From: Candidatus Melainabacteria bacterium | Lineage (GTDB): Bacteria; Cyanobacteriota; Vampirovibrionia; Obscuribacterales; Obscuribacteraceae | Direction of reading: 5' to 3' | NCBI GenBank assembly: GCA_003153555.1 | Contig: PLZS01000060.1 | Coordinates: 62,001-126,000, forward strand | Length of the DNA stretch: 64,000 nucleotides | Part shown: positions 24,908-34,309 of the stretch, piece by piece | How positions within the stretch are numbered: position 1 is the stretch's first letter | Layout of the letters: each line of letters opens with the position of its first letter | Position numbers and translations under genes: made by a program | The notes under the pieces: model-generated | What the model saw: the letters and a program-made list of their open reading frames with translations, nothing else | Databases searched by the model: none | What the model was told of the DNA's origin: nothing

Positions 24908-26098
24908 GTGACGCCAGCAGAGGCTAATCTTGCTTCAGCCACAACAATTTCGAGGCATAGGTGTGTGGTCAGTAGCAGCTACGCAGGCTGGGTAGACCAA
25001 CCGTCGCATCAAGGAACGGTTGAGCCAGGACGCTATCCTTGGATTGTTAACCCTGTCGTCGATTTCCTTTTTGTTTACGGCGGGCTTGTTTGGATTTGCA
25101 TTGCTATCAACCTGCTCATTTTGGGTTGGGCTGTACCGACCGATGCAAACGCAGGTGCACCAATGTCACGTGCTTTACTGATCGCGGTCCTGTTGGGACA
25201 ACATTTTTTTGCCGATTCCCACACCGCCGCAACTTATATGCGAATCTATCCAGGTGAAGAGAGTCGACAAAAGTTCGAATTTTTCACTAAATATCTGCCC
25301 TTGGCACTGCTCCCGACTTTCTTTTATGGGTTGATTGCGCCAGGCGGTGCGGGTGATTTGATCTACCTCTACCTACTGCTAGTGTTTTGGCATTACGCTG
25401 CCCAGAGCTTTGGCATCTCACTAATCTATTGCTATAAGCGCGGCTACATGTTCAAAGCATGGGAGCGCGAGAGCTATCGTTGGTTCATTTACACGATGAT
25501 TCTGTTTATATTTGCGCGCATGCTCACTTTTCGCCAGTACAGCCCGTCCAGTTTTTTTGGCGTCAGGTGCCCATTCTGGGGACCATTACCGGAATGGGTG
25601 TTCGATATCTCGCATCTAGCTTTCATCTTAACTTCAGTGATATTTACCGTAGTTCTGCTGAAAAAGTTTCTGCGAGAAAAAAAACTGCCTCCGTACCCAG
25701 CAATTCTTATCGTCTCAACCGTTGCCTTGATTGGCTTTAGTCAAGGCACCCTGAATGCCTTGTGCTGGATGTATGGACCAGCTTTTTTTCACGGCAGTCA
25801 GTACATTGCTGTTTCCATGGCCTACTATTTGAAAGAGCGAGGCTTGCCTGAAGGTGCGCCACCATCCGCGGTCAAAGCTTTATTTTGGAAGCCATCAACA
25901 TTTCAATACATGGGATTGATCATGCTTTCCGGCGTTTCTATATACGTTGGCATTCCGCACTTCTTTCAGCAGATCGGTTACGATTTTGCACTTGTTGCTG
26001 CCGTATGCCTAGCGGTGTTCAACTTCCACCACTTCGCCACGGATGCGGCAATTTGGCGGCTGCGTGATCCAAAACAGCGACAAATCCTGTTGGCTTGA
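24908..26098 (+). CDS. Histidine-rich polytopic membrane protein of unknown function
   Basis: The 396-residue protein has about nine membrane segments after a soluble N-terminal 45 residues, and starts with GTG. Histidine motifs repeat at membrane edges: GQHFFADSHTAAT near 98, FWHYAAQSFG near 160, FFHGSQYIAVSMAYY near 297 and FNFHHFATDAAIW near 365. Such clusters bind metals in membrane hydroxylases and desaturases, although the spacing does not match those families exactly. It lies 69 bp after the third SDR and closes the plus-strand block. A role in oxidising or moving a lipid-like product is inference. Confidence 0.7.
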   Translation: MTPAEANLASATTISRHRCVVSSSYAGWVDQPSHQGTVEPGRYPWIVNPVVDFLFVYGGLVWICIAINLLILGWAVPTDANAGAPMSRALLIAVLLGQHFFADSHTAATYMRIYPGEESRQKFEFFTKYLPLALLPTFFYGLIAPGGAGDLIYLYLLLVFWHYAAQSFGISLIYCYKRGYMFKAWERESYRWFIYTMILFIFARMLTFRQYSPSSFFGVRCPFWGPLPEWVFDISHLAFILTSVIFTVVLLKKFLREKKLPPYPAILIVSTVALIGFSQGTLNALCWMYGPAFFHGSQYIAVSMAYYLKERGLPEGAPPSAVKALFWKPSTFQYMGLIMLSGVSIYVGIPHFFQQIGYDFALVAAVCLAVFNFHHFATDAAIWRLRDPKQRQILLA

Positions 26099-26103
26099 CG
26101 CAG

Positions 26104-26994
26104 CTATTTGGGACCTATTTGTTGCCAGGCGTTGTGGACTTCAGTTGTCGCTGGCGCGACTGTTGCGGTTGGTGCACTGCCGACTGTTGCAGCAGTTTTT
26201 GTGTTGTAGATCAGCTCTAGAAGTTGCTTATAGTACTGTTGCACTTTGGGATCTTTATTGTTCTGACCCAGCGAAAGTTGTGTCATCGCTTCAGGGAATT
26301 TTTGGTCGAAAGCATAGGCTTTAATTAAACCACCTCTTGCCGCATCGTTTTTTGGATCAACTGCAAGGACTGACTTAAATGCCTCCTGTGAGGCTTTAAA
26401 ATTGCGGGTGGAAAGGTATGCCTCGCCGAGGTTGTAGTTATCGAATGTGTTTGGGACGTTGGGTTTAAGCATGTTGGACAGAACGAGCAATTGGCTAATG
26501 GCATCGCCCGGTCTACTGGTTCTTATCAGCGCGTAGGCGAGATAGCGTCGGGCCTCAACACTGTGCGTGTCAACGCGCACAGCCTCGCTGAGCAACTTGA
26601 CAGCATTAACGAACGCGCCAGTTTTCATTTCTGAGTAGGCTTTATTGAGCAGTGCTGTCGCTTCTGCGTTAGTCGGTTTGTTCGGCACCTTGGCTACGGC
26701 AGAAGTTGTGGGGGATGGCTCAGGGGTCGTTTGAACAGTAGTAGTGACAGTTGCTGACGTTGCCGGAGCCGTCGTGGTTTGAACGGTAACAGTCGTAGCT
26801 GACCCTGGTTTTTTGATTGGATAGGTTTGCACAACACCTTTGCTGCTATCAACTGGCTTGGGCGTATCTTCATCAGGTGGAGGTGGTGGCAATGTATCAG
26901 CGTCGGCGAAGGAAGCCGAACCAGAAGCGCCAGTGAGCATCAACGCAGACCCAACCATCATCAAATATCTTAGAGAACTATTTACCGAAACCAT
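26104..26994 (-). CDS. Exported TPR protein
   Basis: The 296-residue protein has a signal peptide (YLMMVGSALMLTGASGSASFA) and a low-complexity Pro/Thr-rich linker (residues 35-105, with repeated VTTTVQTT-type runs). Three or four TPR units follow from about residue 110: NAVKLLSEAVRVDTHSVEAR, NTFDNYNLGEAYLSTRNFKA and DAARGGLIKAYAFDQKFPEA. It is a periplasmic or surface protein-interaction module. It converges on the membrane protein gene with only five bases between stops. Confidence 0.75.
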   Translation of the reverse strand: MVSVNSSLRYLMMVGSALMLTGASGSASFADADTLPPPPPDEDTPKPVDSSKGVVQTYPIKKPGSATTVTVQTTTAPATSATVTTTVQTTPEPSPTTSAVAKVPNKPTNAEATALLNKAYSEMKTGAFVNAVKLLSEAVRVDTHSVEARRYLAYALIRTSRPGDAISQLLVLSNMLKPNVPNTFDNYNLGEAYLSTRNFKASQEAFKSVLAVDPKNDAARGGLIKAYAFDQKFPEAMTQLSLGQNNKDPKVQQYYKQLLELIYNTKTAATVGSAPTATVAPATTEVHNAWQQIGPK

Positions 26995-27129
26995 CTAAAG
27001 CCTCCCAAGAGGGTGGAATAGCAACACCAAGTGTCATCTTAACACCTGGGCAATGGTTACCTCATTGTTGATTTTCTTGACAATCACGCGCGCCTTAATT
27101 CGATTCGGCTTAAGTCCGTTCAGAACCCT

Positions 27130-27146
27130 AAAGCGATATCGGTTGA
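27130..27146. repeat. Palindromic repeat, single copy
   Basis: AAAGCGATATCGGTTG, the variant with a C to G change in the left arm, lies between the stop of the TrmJ-like gene and the start of the TPR gene, both on the minus strand. Confidence 0.85.
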
Positions 27147-27150
27147 GATT

Positions 27151-27939
27151 TCACGGCGCTTCGGAATCACAAATTTGAGCATCGGCGCTGGGGACCAGCT
27201 CAACCTTAATAAGAGCTTGATTGAGCTTGTGTAAAACTCCTCGCAGAAGATCCGATTCTCGCTTGGTCGGAGCGGCTTTGTAATAAAAGCGACGCAGTTC
27301 TTTAGTAACTACGCTCTTGTTAAATTTTCTGGAGAATTCTATATGATCCAGCAGCAAACCAACTTGCTGGAATAGCTCCTCGTCGGCCTTGCCCGACGGC
27401 AGAGGCGTGCTCTCCTGAGCCGAAGCGCCCGCTTCATATGGAATACAAAATTTGGATAACTCGTATGCAATTACACACGCGGCTTGCGCCACGTTCAAAG
27501 AAGCAAATTCCGGGTCTGTTTGAATCCGCGTCAGAATATGACAGTGAGTTAGTTCATCGTTGCTCAAACCGTTGCGTTCATCACCTAAAACGATCGCGAT
27601 TTTGTTGCCATTTCCGGCAGCAGTGATTTTTTCTATCGCATTTGAAAGTGGCAAGAGGGGCTGACTTCGTTGCTGCCCAGCCGACGTTCCGACCACAAGA
27701 TTAATGTCGGCGACGGCTTCCTCGAGCGTGCTGAACGTCTGACTGGCTTTGAGAATGTCAAAGGCCCCCACGGCCATTTTTCTGGACTCGGCGTCTTTAT
27801 AATTGCGGGGCGCATCTACAAGTCTTAAATTGTGAAAACCGAAATTTTTTGCCAGTCTGGCTAGCGATCCGATGTTGCCTAAATAAACTGGGCGAACCAG
27901 AATGAAGTATATGTCTTGTGAGTTTAGCTGCGCTTTCAT
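27151..27939 (-). CDS. trmJ: TrmJ/SpoU-family RNA methyltransferase
   Basis: The 262-residue protein is a SPOUT-class RNA 2'-O-methyltransferase of the TrmH group 1 kind (TrmJ methylates tRNA position 32). The N-terminus reads FILVRPVYLGNIGSLARLAKNFG (residues 12-34). The knot region has IAIVLGDERNGLSNDEL near 127 and ASLNVAQAACVIAYEL near 160, which bind SAM. The C-terminal extension (about 175-262) is helical, as in TrmJ. ATG at 27939 overlaps the MFS gene stop by four bases (ATGA), so it is translated after the transporter. Naming as trmJ rather than another TrmH member is moderately sure. Confidence 0.82.
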   Translation of the reverse strand: MKAQLNSQDIYFILVRPVYLGNIGSLARLAKNFGFHNLRLVDAPRNYKDAESRKMAVGAFDILKASQTFSTLEEAVADINLVVGTSAGQQRSQPLLPLSNAIEKITAAGNGNKIAIVLGDERNGLSNDELTHCHILTRIQTDPEFASLNVAQAACVIAYELSKFCIPYEAGASAQESTPLPSGKADEELFQQVGLLLDHIEFSRKFNKSVVTKELRRFYYKAAPTKRESDLLRGVLHKLNQALIKVELVPSADAQICDSEAP

Positions 27940-29228
27940 TTTTTGATCGCTGCAGTGGTTGACTCGGCTGAGGTTCTCGATCGTTTAGAATGATTTGGCT
28001 TAAGCAATTTATTTCTCAACTTTTTAGATGTCAGCACGACCAGCAGAGTGTAAATTAGCCATCCTGCGGCAATTCCTCTTAGTATAGTTAAAGCTGAATA
28101 GTGGGTTGTAAGCTGTTCAGTGCACACTGTTGCAATCGCGAAACCGCCTGTCGACAAACATAGTATGGCGCCAAAGACCTTCGCGCGCAGTTTACCGTTA
28201 AAAAATTTCTGCATGATTGCGTCAATGGCAATCAATGTGGTGGCACCTGTGGTGCCGATGATTATGAGGAAATAGCGCATCCATAAATTGGTGCCTAAAA
28301 GCACAAATATGGTACAGCTCGCGGCCGCGATCAACGTACTGTAGCCAATTAGCGAACTGCCTCTAAAGTGCTTGGTAAAAGTAAGTGATAGTACAGAGCC
28401 AATCACAAATCCAACGGCGATTGCCGCAAAGAGATTAAAGCTTTGAGCATTGTTTAACTGGGTATTTTGCAAGCAAAATACCAAGAACAGCCAGAACATA
28501 ACACCATGGCCGAAGTGTAAAAAGAAACCCAGCCTGAAGATTGATATTGCGTTCCTATGAATTTTGAAAAATGTCGCCACTTCCATGGTGTCATTTGACA
28601 CAATTTGAATCTTTTGCGTTTTGGAGCGGTCGAGCGTCCAATAAAAGAACATTGCAACGAAATACACGATTGCTGCAAATCTCAGTGTTTCATGCGGCAA
28701 CCAGATTTCTGACAAAAATGGCGTGGTGCTCACCGCCGCTAAGGTCGCTGTAGTTGTGGTCAGCAAAGCCGCTGCATTGGCCGGTCTCAGGTGTTTCGGA
28801 TCAATCGCCAGGCTCGGGATGATGCCGAAATTTAGGACCGAACAAAATGCACTGCAAGTACAAAGGGCAAAAACGCTAAGTGGAATGATTGGCCCGGTTG
28901 CTCCCAACGACATAAGCATGGTCGGGATGATCAGAACCAGCAGTGCACGGACCACGGTAATCGAAATCAATAATTTTCTATTGTCGTGCCTGTCGGCCTG
29001 CGCACCAAATGCATAACTGAACAACACAAATGGTAAGAGCAGTGCAAGCGTATTTGAGCCAAGTCCCTCTCCGTCGGGACCAGACATTACAACTGTTGAA
29101 AGAAGTTGCACTTGGGCCAACCGATCGGCAAATGTCGCCAAGCCAGTTCCCGTGAGATATCGAGCAAGTTGCCAATTTACCAACAGCTTCGTCTCAAAAT
29201 TGAAAAGCGGAAGGTCGACTGCGCCCAT
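27936..29228 (-). CDS. Major facilitator superfamily transporter
   Basis: The 430-residue protein has about 12 hydrophobic segments. In the first half, FADRLAQVQLLSTVV leads into FSYAFGAQADRHDNRKLL near residue 73, matching the MFS loop 2-3 motif (G-x-x-x-D-R-x-x-R-R/K). It resembles lysophospholipid-transporter or drug-efflux relatives, but substrate is not clear. Its stop overlaps the TrmJ-like gene. Confidence 0.8.
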   Translation of the reverse strand: MGAVDLPLFNFETKLLVNWQLARYLTGTGLATFADRLAQVQLLSTVVMSGPDGEGLGSNTLALLLPFVLFSYAFGAQADRHDNRKLLISITVVRALLVLIIPTMLMSLGATGPIIPLSVFALCTCSAFCSVLNFGIIPSLAIDPKHLRPANAAALLTTTTATLAAVSTTPFLSEIWLPHETLRFAAIVYFVAMFFYWTLDRSKTQKIQIVSNDTMEVATFFKIHRNAISIFRLGFFLHFGHGVMFWLFLVFCLQNTQLNNAQSFNLFAAIAVGFVIGSVLSLTFTKHFRGSSLIGYSTLIAAASCTIFVLLGTNLWMRYFLIIIGTTGATTLIAIDAIMQKFFNGKLRAKVFGAILCLSTGGFAIATVCTEQLTTHYSALTILRGIAAGWLIYTLLVVLTSKKLRNKLLKPNHSKRSRTSAESTTAAIKK

Positions 29229-29409
29229 CCACGATTTCTTGAATCATACTCTCTACCTCACTCTCACGGCATCGGAATTCAATTTAAGGCAAGATCAACG
29301 TCGAACATACGTGATCGTGTTACTGCATCTATCGCTTCTTTATACGATCGAAACTATCATGCGACAATGTTCACGAGCAATGTCATGAAATTAAAGTGGT
29401 TGCCTGACT

Positions 29410-29889
29410 ATGATTTATCGAAGGTTCTCGCACTTCGCCCTCGGCTGGCTGCTATCCCTGTCTTGCAGTCAGGCAGGCGCGATTGACGATCAAGTTGATC
29501 CGTTCAATAAGAAGACTGATGGCGGCAGGAATATCGAGACTTCTGTGATAACCGATACCGCAATTGGCGCAGCCAGGTCGGACTCTGACCAACAAAAGGC
29601 AGTCAGAAAAAAAGAAAAGAATATTATCGAGTTGAGCACTTCAAAAAAGCTTGTTCGCCCGGGCAACGCGCCGTGTTTGAGTTGGCTGCCAACGAACGGA
29701 AACCCCAGAGCGGCAATACTTTGTGTGCATGGTTTGGGTTTGCACGATGGGACCTACGCCGACTTTGGACAACGCATGGCTGAGTTGGGGTATGCCACAT
29801 ATGCGATCGATGTGCGCGGATTTGGCTCTTTCATGGAAGCCAAAGGACGAGTTGATCTCGCAAGCAACCGAGAAGCAAGATTTGCCTGA
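29410..29889 (+). pseudogene. Alpha/beta hydrolase, C-terminally truncated
   Basis: The 159-residue reading frame begins with a signal peptide (FALGWLLSLSCSQAGA). After a charged linker it continues as the first third of an S33-type alpha/beta hydrolase: AILCVHGLGLHDGTYADFG near residue 103 and YAIDVRGFGSFMEAKGR near 135. The frame then ends, before any nucleophile elbow, acid or histidine. A complete relative has about 300 or more residues. The following spacer gives no obvious continuation in another frame, so the loss looks like a deletion. Confidence 0.65.
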
Positions 29890-30251
29890 TCAGTGGAGTA
29901 AAGATCCGCTCAATAAGCAAGAAAATCCTCGGTGAGGGTTAGGCTTATTCTTGTTGGCGTCGGTATCATCCGTGGATCGATCAGTTCAGTGCGCTAGGTG
30001 CATCAGCAAATCATTTCCATTTGGCGTGATACCACAAGTGATATTTATCAGCACCGTACTTAGCAATGACTTGCCTGAAAGTTTTACGCATTTCGTTGAC
30101 TAATTGATAGGACAGCTTAGGAATTTGTGCCTTGTTCCTGCTGTCAAAATTTTTTTCCAACAATGCCGATATAAAGTGTAGTCAGGGCCGATGGCTGCAT
30201 ACTCCAGCTATTATATAGAACTGTCGCTCTAATCTTTCAGGAGTATCTATT
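29890..30251. other. Spacer before the GH31 gene
   Basis: This spacer has no full gene. A 50-codon minus-strand frame (30163-30011) is listed separately. Near the right end AGGAG at 30239-30243 is the ribosome site for the TTG start of the GH31 gene, eight bases downstream. Confidence 0.5.
30011..30163 (-). other. Possible gene fragment or small protein
   Basis: A minus-strand frame of 50 codons starts only at TTG and ends LVNEMRKTFRQVIAKYGADK then YHLWYHAKWK. It is unusually rich in aromatic and basic residues and looks coding, yet it has no clear ribosome site. It may be the C-terminal end of a lost gene. I do not recognise the family. Confidence 0.3.
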
Positions 30252-32594
30252 TTGAAGCCTACTGAGCCAGCTGTTGAGTGGGAGGCTGCCAGGCAAGTTC
30301 CGTCCCGCCTTGAATTGAAGCGAGAAGAAAACATATTCACCGGTGGGTCAATCGTTGAGCGTGCCTCTTTCTCCGGAGTCGAGGTGGTGCGAATAAGCGC
30401 TTGGCCAAACGGTCAAAACGCCCCGCCGCACTCATATGCCGTCGTGCATACCTCATCGGCTGGTCAAGTGGAAGAGCAAAATAATTTGCAGGTAGAAGAA
30501 CCGTGGCCGGCTGACATGGAAGATGATCTGGATGGTCCGGAGCGTAGGGCCGAACAACCAGACGAAGAATTTGCCCGTGAATTCGAAGCGGTTATGGAAG
30601 ATGGGCGGTGGAAGGAAAGCGCAGAACCGACGTTACCTTTGGGCATTGAGTGGCAGCAAAGCGCCGAGAGCCGTTGGCAATTTTTCTTCGATCTACAACC
30701 TGGGGCGCGCTGCCTCGGCTTAGGTGAGCGTCACTCGTCGTTAAATCTGCGCTCAAGCTCGCATACCCTCTTTAATACTGACAACCATCTTCATATTGAA
30801 TCCATGGATGCCATGTATAAGTCCATTCCTTTTCTGATTGTCGAGCAAGGGGAGCAATGTTTTGGCTTGTTCTTGGATTCGCCTGCTCGGCAACGTTGGA
30901 CTTTGGATCCTGAATTAGAAAATCATGCTTCGATCGAACTTTTATCCAGACGTGGATGGCAATTTTATTGCATCGGACCGTCAAGCTTGCCCTCAATTGT
31001 GCGGGCCTTCACATCCTTGACTGGTCGTTCTAAATTGCCGCCGATGTGGGCTCTAGGCCACCAACAATGCCGTTGGAGTTATCCCGATCAGGACACTGTT
31101 ATTCGCATCGCCCACGAGTTTAGGAAAAGGCAAATACCTTGTGATGGTATCGTCCTTGATATCGATTACATGGACGACTATCGCGTCTTCACTTTTTCAA
31201 AAGAACGTTTTCCTGATTTTAAAAATCTAGTTGCAGACCTGGAGCGTAACAATTTCAAGGTCACCGCAATCATCGATCCAGGGGTGAAAAAAGACTCTAA
31301 ATTCTTTGTTTTTACAGATGGCAAGAAACACGATTTCTTTTGCAAGAAGGCAGACGGTAAGATCTTTATCGGCGAAGTTTGGCCAGGACAATCGGCTTTT
31401 CCGGATTTCCTCAAGCAGGAGGTGCGATTGTGGTGGGCTGCCCAACACGGCTTTCACACCGAAAATGGGATTGCTGGGATCTGGAATGACATGAATGAGC
31501 CGGCCATTTTTAAGAATCAGGAGCCGCTTGATTGGTCAGCTCGCGAATTGCCGAAAGACGAAGAGCAGCTCTTTATGCAAGAGACTCCGGAAGGAAAGCT
31601 AGGACATTATGAGGTGCGCAATCTTTACGGCAGTATGATGAGCCGGTCGACGCACGAAGGGCTGTTGGCCATGCGTCCCAACCAGAGACCCTTTGTCCTC
31701 AGTCGTTCTGGCTATGCTGGAATTCAACGCTACGCGGCGGTGTGGCTTGGAGATAATATGTCTTGGTGGCATCACCTGGCCCGGAGCATCCCCATGCTTT
31801 TGAATATGGGACTATCTGGTGTCGCATTTAGTGGCGTCGACATTGGCGGCTTTGGGCACAATTGTTCCGGCGAATTATTGGCCAGGTGGTATGCGGTCGG
31901 CTTGTTTTACCCTTACTTTCGTAACCATTGCTGGATGAAGGGCTATTCTCAGGAACCGTGGGCATTCGGTCCTACAGTCGAAGCCTACTGCAAGAAATTT
32001 ATCGAAACTCGTTATCGCTTGCTGCCCTACATCTATTCCTTATTTTGGGAGTATGTGCGGACCGGTGCACCACTAATGAGACCAATGAGTTGGCACTATC
32101 CCGATGATCAATATGCTCGAGAAGTTGATGACCAATTTCTGTTCGGTGAACATCTACTGGTGGCGCCGATTTTGGAAAAGGGCAGAACCTGGCGGAGTGT
32201 CTATTTGCCTGCTGGCTTATGGCATCCATTCGAAGGAGGGGAGCCGCTTCAGGGTGGACAAGTGCACAAAGTGATGTTTGCTTTGGACTCGGTGCCTGTA
32301 TTTGTAAAAGATGGTTCCGTCTTGCCTATGTGCGAAGTGATGCAAAGCACGGCAGAATATGCGGAATCGACGATCACTTTTAACTGCTACGGAACTTCTG
32401 CCAAAGGGACTTTCATAGAAGACGATGGCCACTCTTTTGACTACGAACACGGCACTTATAATGAGTGGCGGATTAAGGTCGACGATGGAAAGTTTGTGGC
32501 GCAGCCGGTTGAGTTAGGTTTTGACTCCAGGCGAAGAACCTTTAAACTTAAGTATGATGGACATACTGAGTCAGTAAGTCTTTCCATCAGTTAA
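30252..32594 (+). CDS. GH31 alpha-glucosidase
   Basis: The 780-residue protein has the GH31 layout: N-terminal beta-sandwich (residues 1-230), then a TIM barrel starting RSKLPPMWALGHQQCRWSYP near residue 255. The catalytic nucleophile aspartate is in GIWNDMNEPAIF near 412, and the acid/base aspartate lies in GVDIGGFGHN near 529. C-terminal beta domains close the protein. The start is TTG 30252, with AGGAG eight bases upstream. It releases glucose or another alpha-linked sugar from oligosaccharides. With the GH15 remnant at 5352 it hints at past or present starch/glycogen use. Presumably cytoplasmic, as no signal peptide is seen. Confidence 0.9.
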   Translation: MKPTEPAVEWEAARQVPSRLELKREENIFTGGSIVERASFSGVEVVRISAWPNGQNAPPHSYAVVHTSSAGQVEEQNNLQVEEPWPADMEDDLDGPERRAEQPDEEFAREFEAVMEDGRWKESAEPTLPLGIEWQQSAESRWQFFFDLQPGARCLGLGERHSSLNLRSSSHTLFNTDNHLHIESMDAMYKSIPFLIVEQGEQCFGLFLDSPARQRWTLDPELENHASIELLSRRGWQFYCIGPSSLPSIVRAFTSLTGRSKLPPMWALGHQQCRWSYPDQDTVIRIAHEFRKRQIPCDGIVLDIDYMDDYRVFTFSKERFPDFKNLVADLERNNFKVTAIIDPGVKKDSKFFVFTDGKKHDFFCKKADGKIFIGEVWPGQSAFPDFLKQEVRLWWAAQHGFHTENGIAGIWNDMNEPAIFKNQEPLDWSARELPKDEEQLFMQETPEGKLGHYEVRNLYGSMMSRSTHEGLLAMRPNQRPFVLSRSGYAGIQRYAAVWLGDNMSWWHHLARSIPMLLNMGLSGVAFSGVDIGGFGHNCSGELLARWYAVGLFYPYFRNHCWMKGYSQEPWAFGPTVEAYCKKFIETRYRLLPYIYSLFWEYVRTGAPLMRPMSWHYPDDQYAREVDDQFLFGEHLLVAPILEKGRTWRSVYLPAGLWHPFEGGEPLQGGQVHKVMFALDSVPVFVKDGSVLPMCEVMQSTAEYAESTITFNCYGTSAKGTFIEDDGHSFDYEHGTYNEWRIKVDDGKFVAQPVELGFDSRRRTFKLKYDGHTESVSLSIS

Positions 32595-32635
32595 ATAAAC
32601 CCCGTCCCTATCTGTTAAGACCACAAGGTAACTGA

Positions 32636-34225
32636 TTGAGCGATGCCACTAAATGTAGTGAAGCGTTCGCTGATGGTAAATCTATCGGTGACTTTCTGCT
32701 CGAGCAAAGTACAAATAACCCCGAGGCAATAGCTCTAGTCTTCAATGAAGAGCGGACCACCTATCGACAGCTCCACTCAAAATCCCAGGCATTAGCAGCG
32801 AAGCTGCATTCCGCAGGTATCAGGAGTCAAGACAAAGTCGGTTTGCTTTTCCCGAATCATTCGGATTATGTGGTCGCTTTTTTTGCGATCACACTGTGTG
32901 ACGCGATTATCGTGCCCATTAATCCTCTTTTGAAGGCAGAGGAAATCTCACATATCCTCGCCGATTCGGAATCACAAGCGATCATCGCTCATGAATTGGT
33001 ACTACATGAGGTGCTAACTGCGGTCAACGCCGGTCTGATCGATCCAATTATTTTCTGTTTTGAGTATGAACAAAAGGCTCCCGCTTCGAACAAAATTGTT
33101 CCGTTCAAGAGTGAAAAACTTGTTGCCATCTATAGTGACCAACTCAAGACAGCAACAGCAGAATGCTCCACTGCTGGCTTTGCCAACGATCTGTCCGTGA
33201 TCATTTACACCTCGGGCACTACTGGTAAACCAAAGGGCGCAATGCTCACGCATGCGAACTTGCGAGCAGCCGTTGCAATGACAGAGAAGTTTCTCGAATT
33301 TACGTCGGCCGATAGGTTCTTGGCTGTAATTCCCTTGTGTCACATTTACGGTCTGACTATAGTGCTACTGGGATTGATCTCCAAAGGTGGCACGCTTGTA
33401 ATCGCGGCCGGTTTCGAACCAGCCAATTGTCTAAAGCTGATCCAGGAGCAGCAGATCACGTTCTTTCCTGCCGTGCCTGCCATGCTTCAGTTTATGCTGC
33501 TCGAGTTGCAACGTCATAGCTACGATCTTTCGAGTCTTCGTGTTTGCCTGAGCGGCGCTGCGCCGATGCCCGCTGAGCTTTTTGAGCAAGTGAAAAAAGC
33601 ATTTATGGTGCCGATAATTGAAGGGTACGGTTTGACTGAAACATCATCCATCGTGTCGGTAAACCCGTTGCACGGCGCTCAGAAAATCGGTTCGGTCGGA
33701 GTACCTTTACCAGGCGTGCAGATCAGGATTGTCATGTCCGATGGCTCCTTTGGTAATCCAGGAGAGGCAAATGTCGGTGAAGTTGCCGTATCTGGTGCAA
33801 ATGTTATGCGCGGCTATTACAGATCTAAAGCCGCAACCGATGCCTGTTTTAAAGATAATTGGCTGCTCACAGGGGATCTTGGCTACCTGGATGAACAGTC
33901 ATACCTATTTCTTGTCGGCCGGAAAAAAGAGTTGATCATTCGAGGTGGACAAAACATTTACCCCCGTGAGGTCGAAGATGTGATCATGAAAATGCCAGCA
34001 GTGTTGGAAGTTGGTGTGATTGGCGTGCCTGACAAATTTATGGGTGAACGAGTTAAGGCCTTCGTTGTCGTCAAACATGGATTTTTCTTGACGGAAGAAG
34101 AAGTAAAATGCTTTTGCACAACTCGTCTTGCGGAATTCAAAGTGCCCCGCCTTGTAGAATTTCTGGAAGCGATACCGCGAAATGCTACTGGCAAGGCCCT
34201 GAAAAGGCTGCTGCAAAGTGAATAA
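32636..34225 (+). CDS. Long-chain acyl-CoA synthetase (AMP-binding enzyme)
   Basis: The 529-residue adenylate-forming enzyme activates a carboxylic acid, probably a fatty acid, as a CoA thioester. It has the P-loop IIYTSGTTGKPKGAML near residue 190, GYGLTETSSIVSVNP near 327, TGDLGYLDEQSYLFLVGRKK near 406 and GKALKRLL at the C-terminus, carrying the catalytic lysine. Length fits the family. The start is TTG 32636; AAGGTAA lies about 8-12 bp upstream. It comes 41 bp after the GH31 gene and could be co-transcribed with it. Confidence 0.88.
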   Translation: MSDATKCSEAFADGKSIGDFLLEQSTNNPEAIALVFNEERTTYRQLHSKSQALAAKLHSAGIRSQDKVGLLFPNHSDYVVAFFAITLCDAIIVPINPLLKAEEISHILADSESQAIIAHELVLHEVLTAVNAGLIDPIIFCFEYEQKAPASNKIVPFKSEKLVAIYSDQLKTATAECSTAGFANDLSVIIYTSGTTGKPKGAMLTHANLRAAVAMTEKFLEFTSADRFLAVIPLCHIYGLTIVLLGLISKGGTLVIAAGFEPANCLKLIQEQQITFFPAVPAMLQFMLLELQRHSYDLSSLRVCLSGAAPMPAELFEQVKKAFMVPIIEGYGLTETSSIVSVNPLHGAQKIGSVGVPLPGVQIRIVMSDGSFGNPGEANVGEVAVSGANVMRGYYRSKAATDACFKDNWLLTGDLGYLDEQSYLFLVGRKKELIIRGGQNIYPREVEDVIMKMPAVLEVGVIGVPDKFMGERVKAFVVVKHGFFLTEEEVKCFCTTRLAEFKVPRLVEFLEAIPRNATGKALKRLLQSE

Positions 34226-34309
34226 CCGCTGGCCTGCTAAAATCGACTAAAATGCTCTTGACCGTCGCCTGGCTGCCCGAGCCATGGCTTAGGAGAGAAA
34301 CTCTACCGA

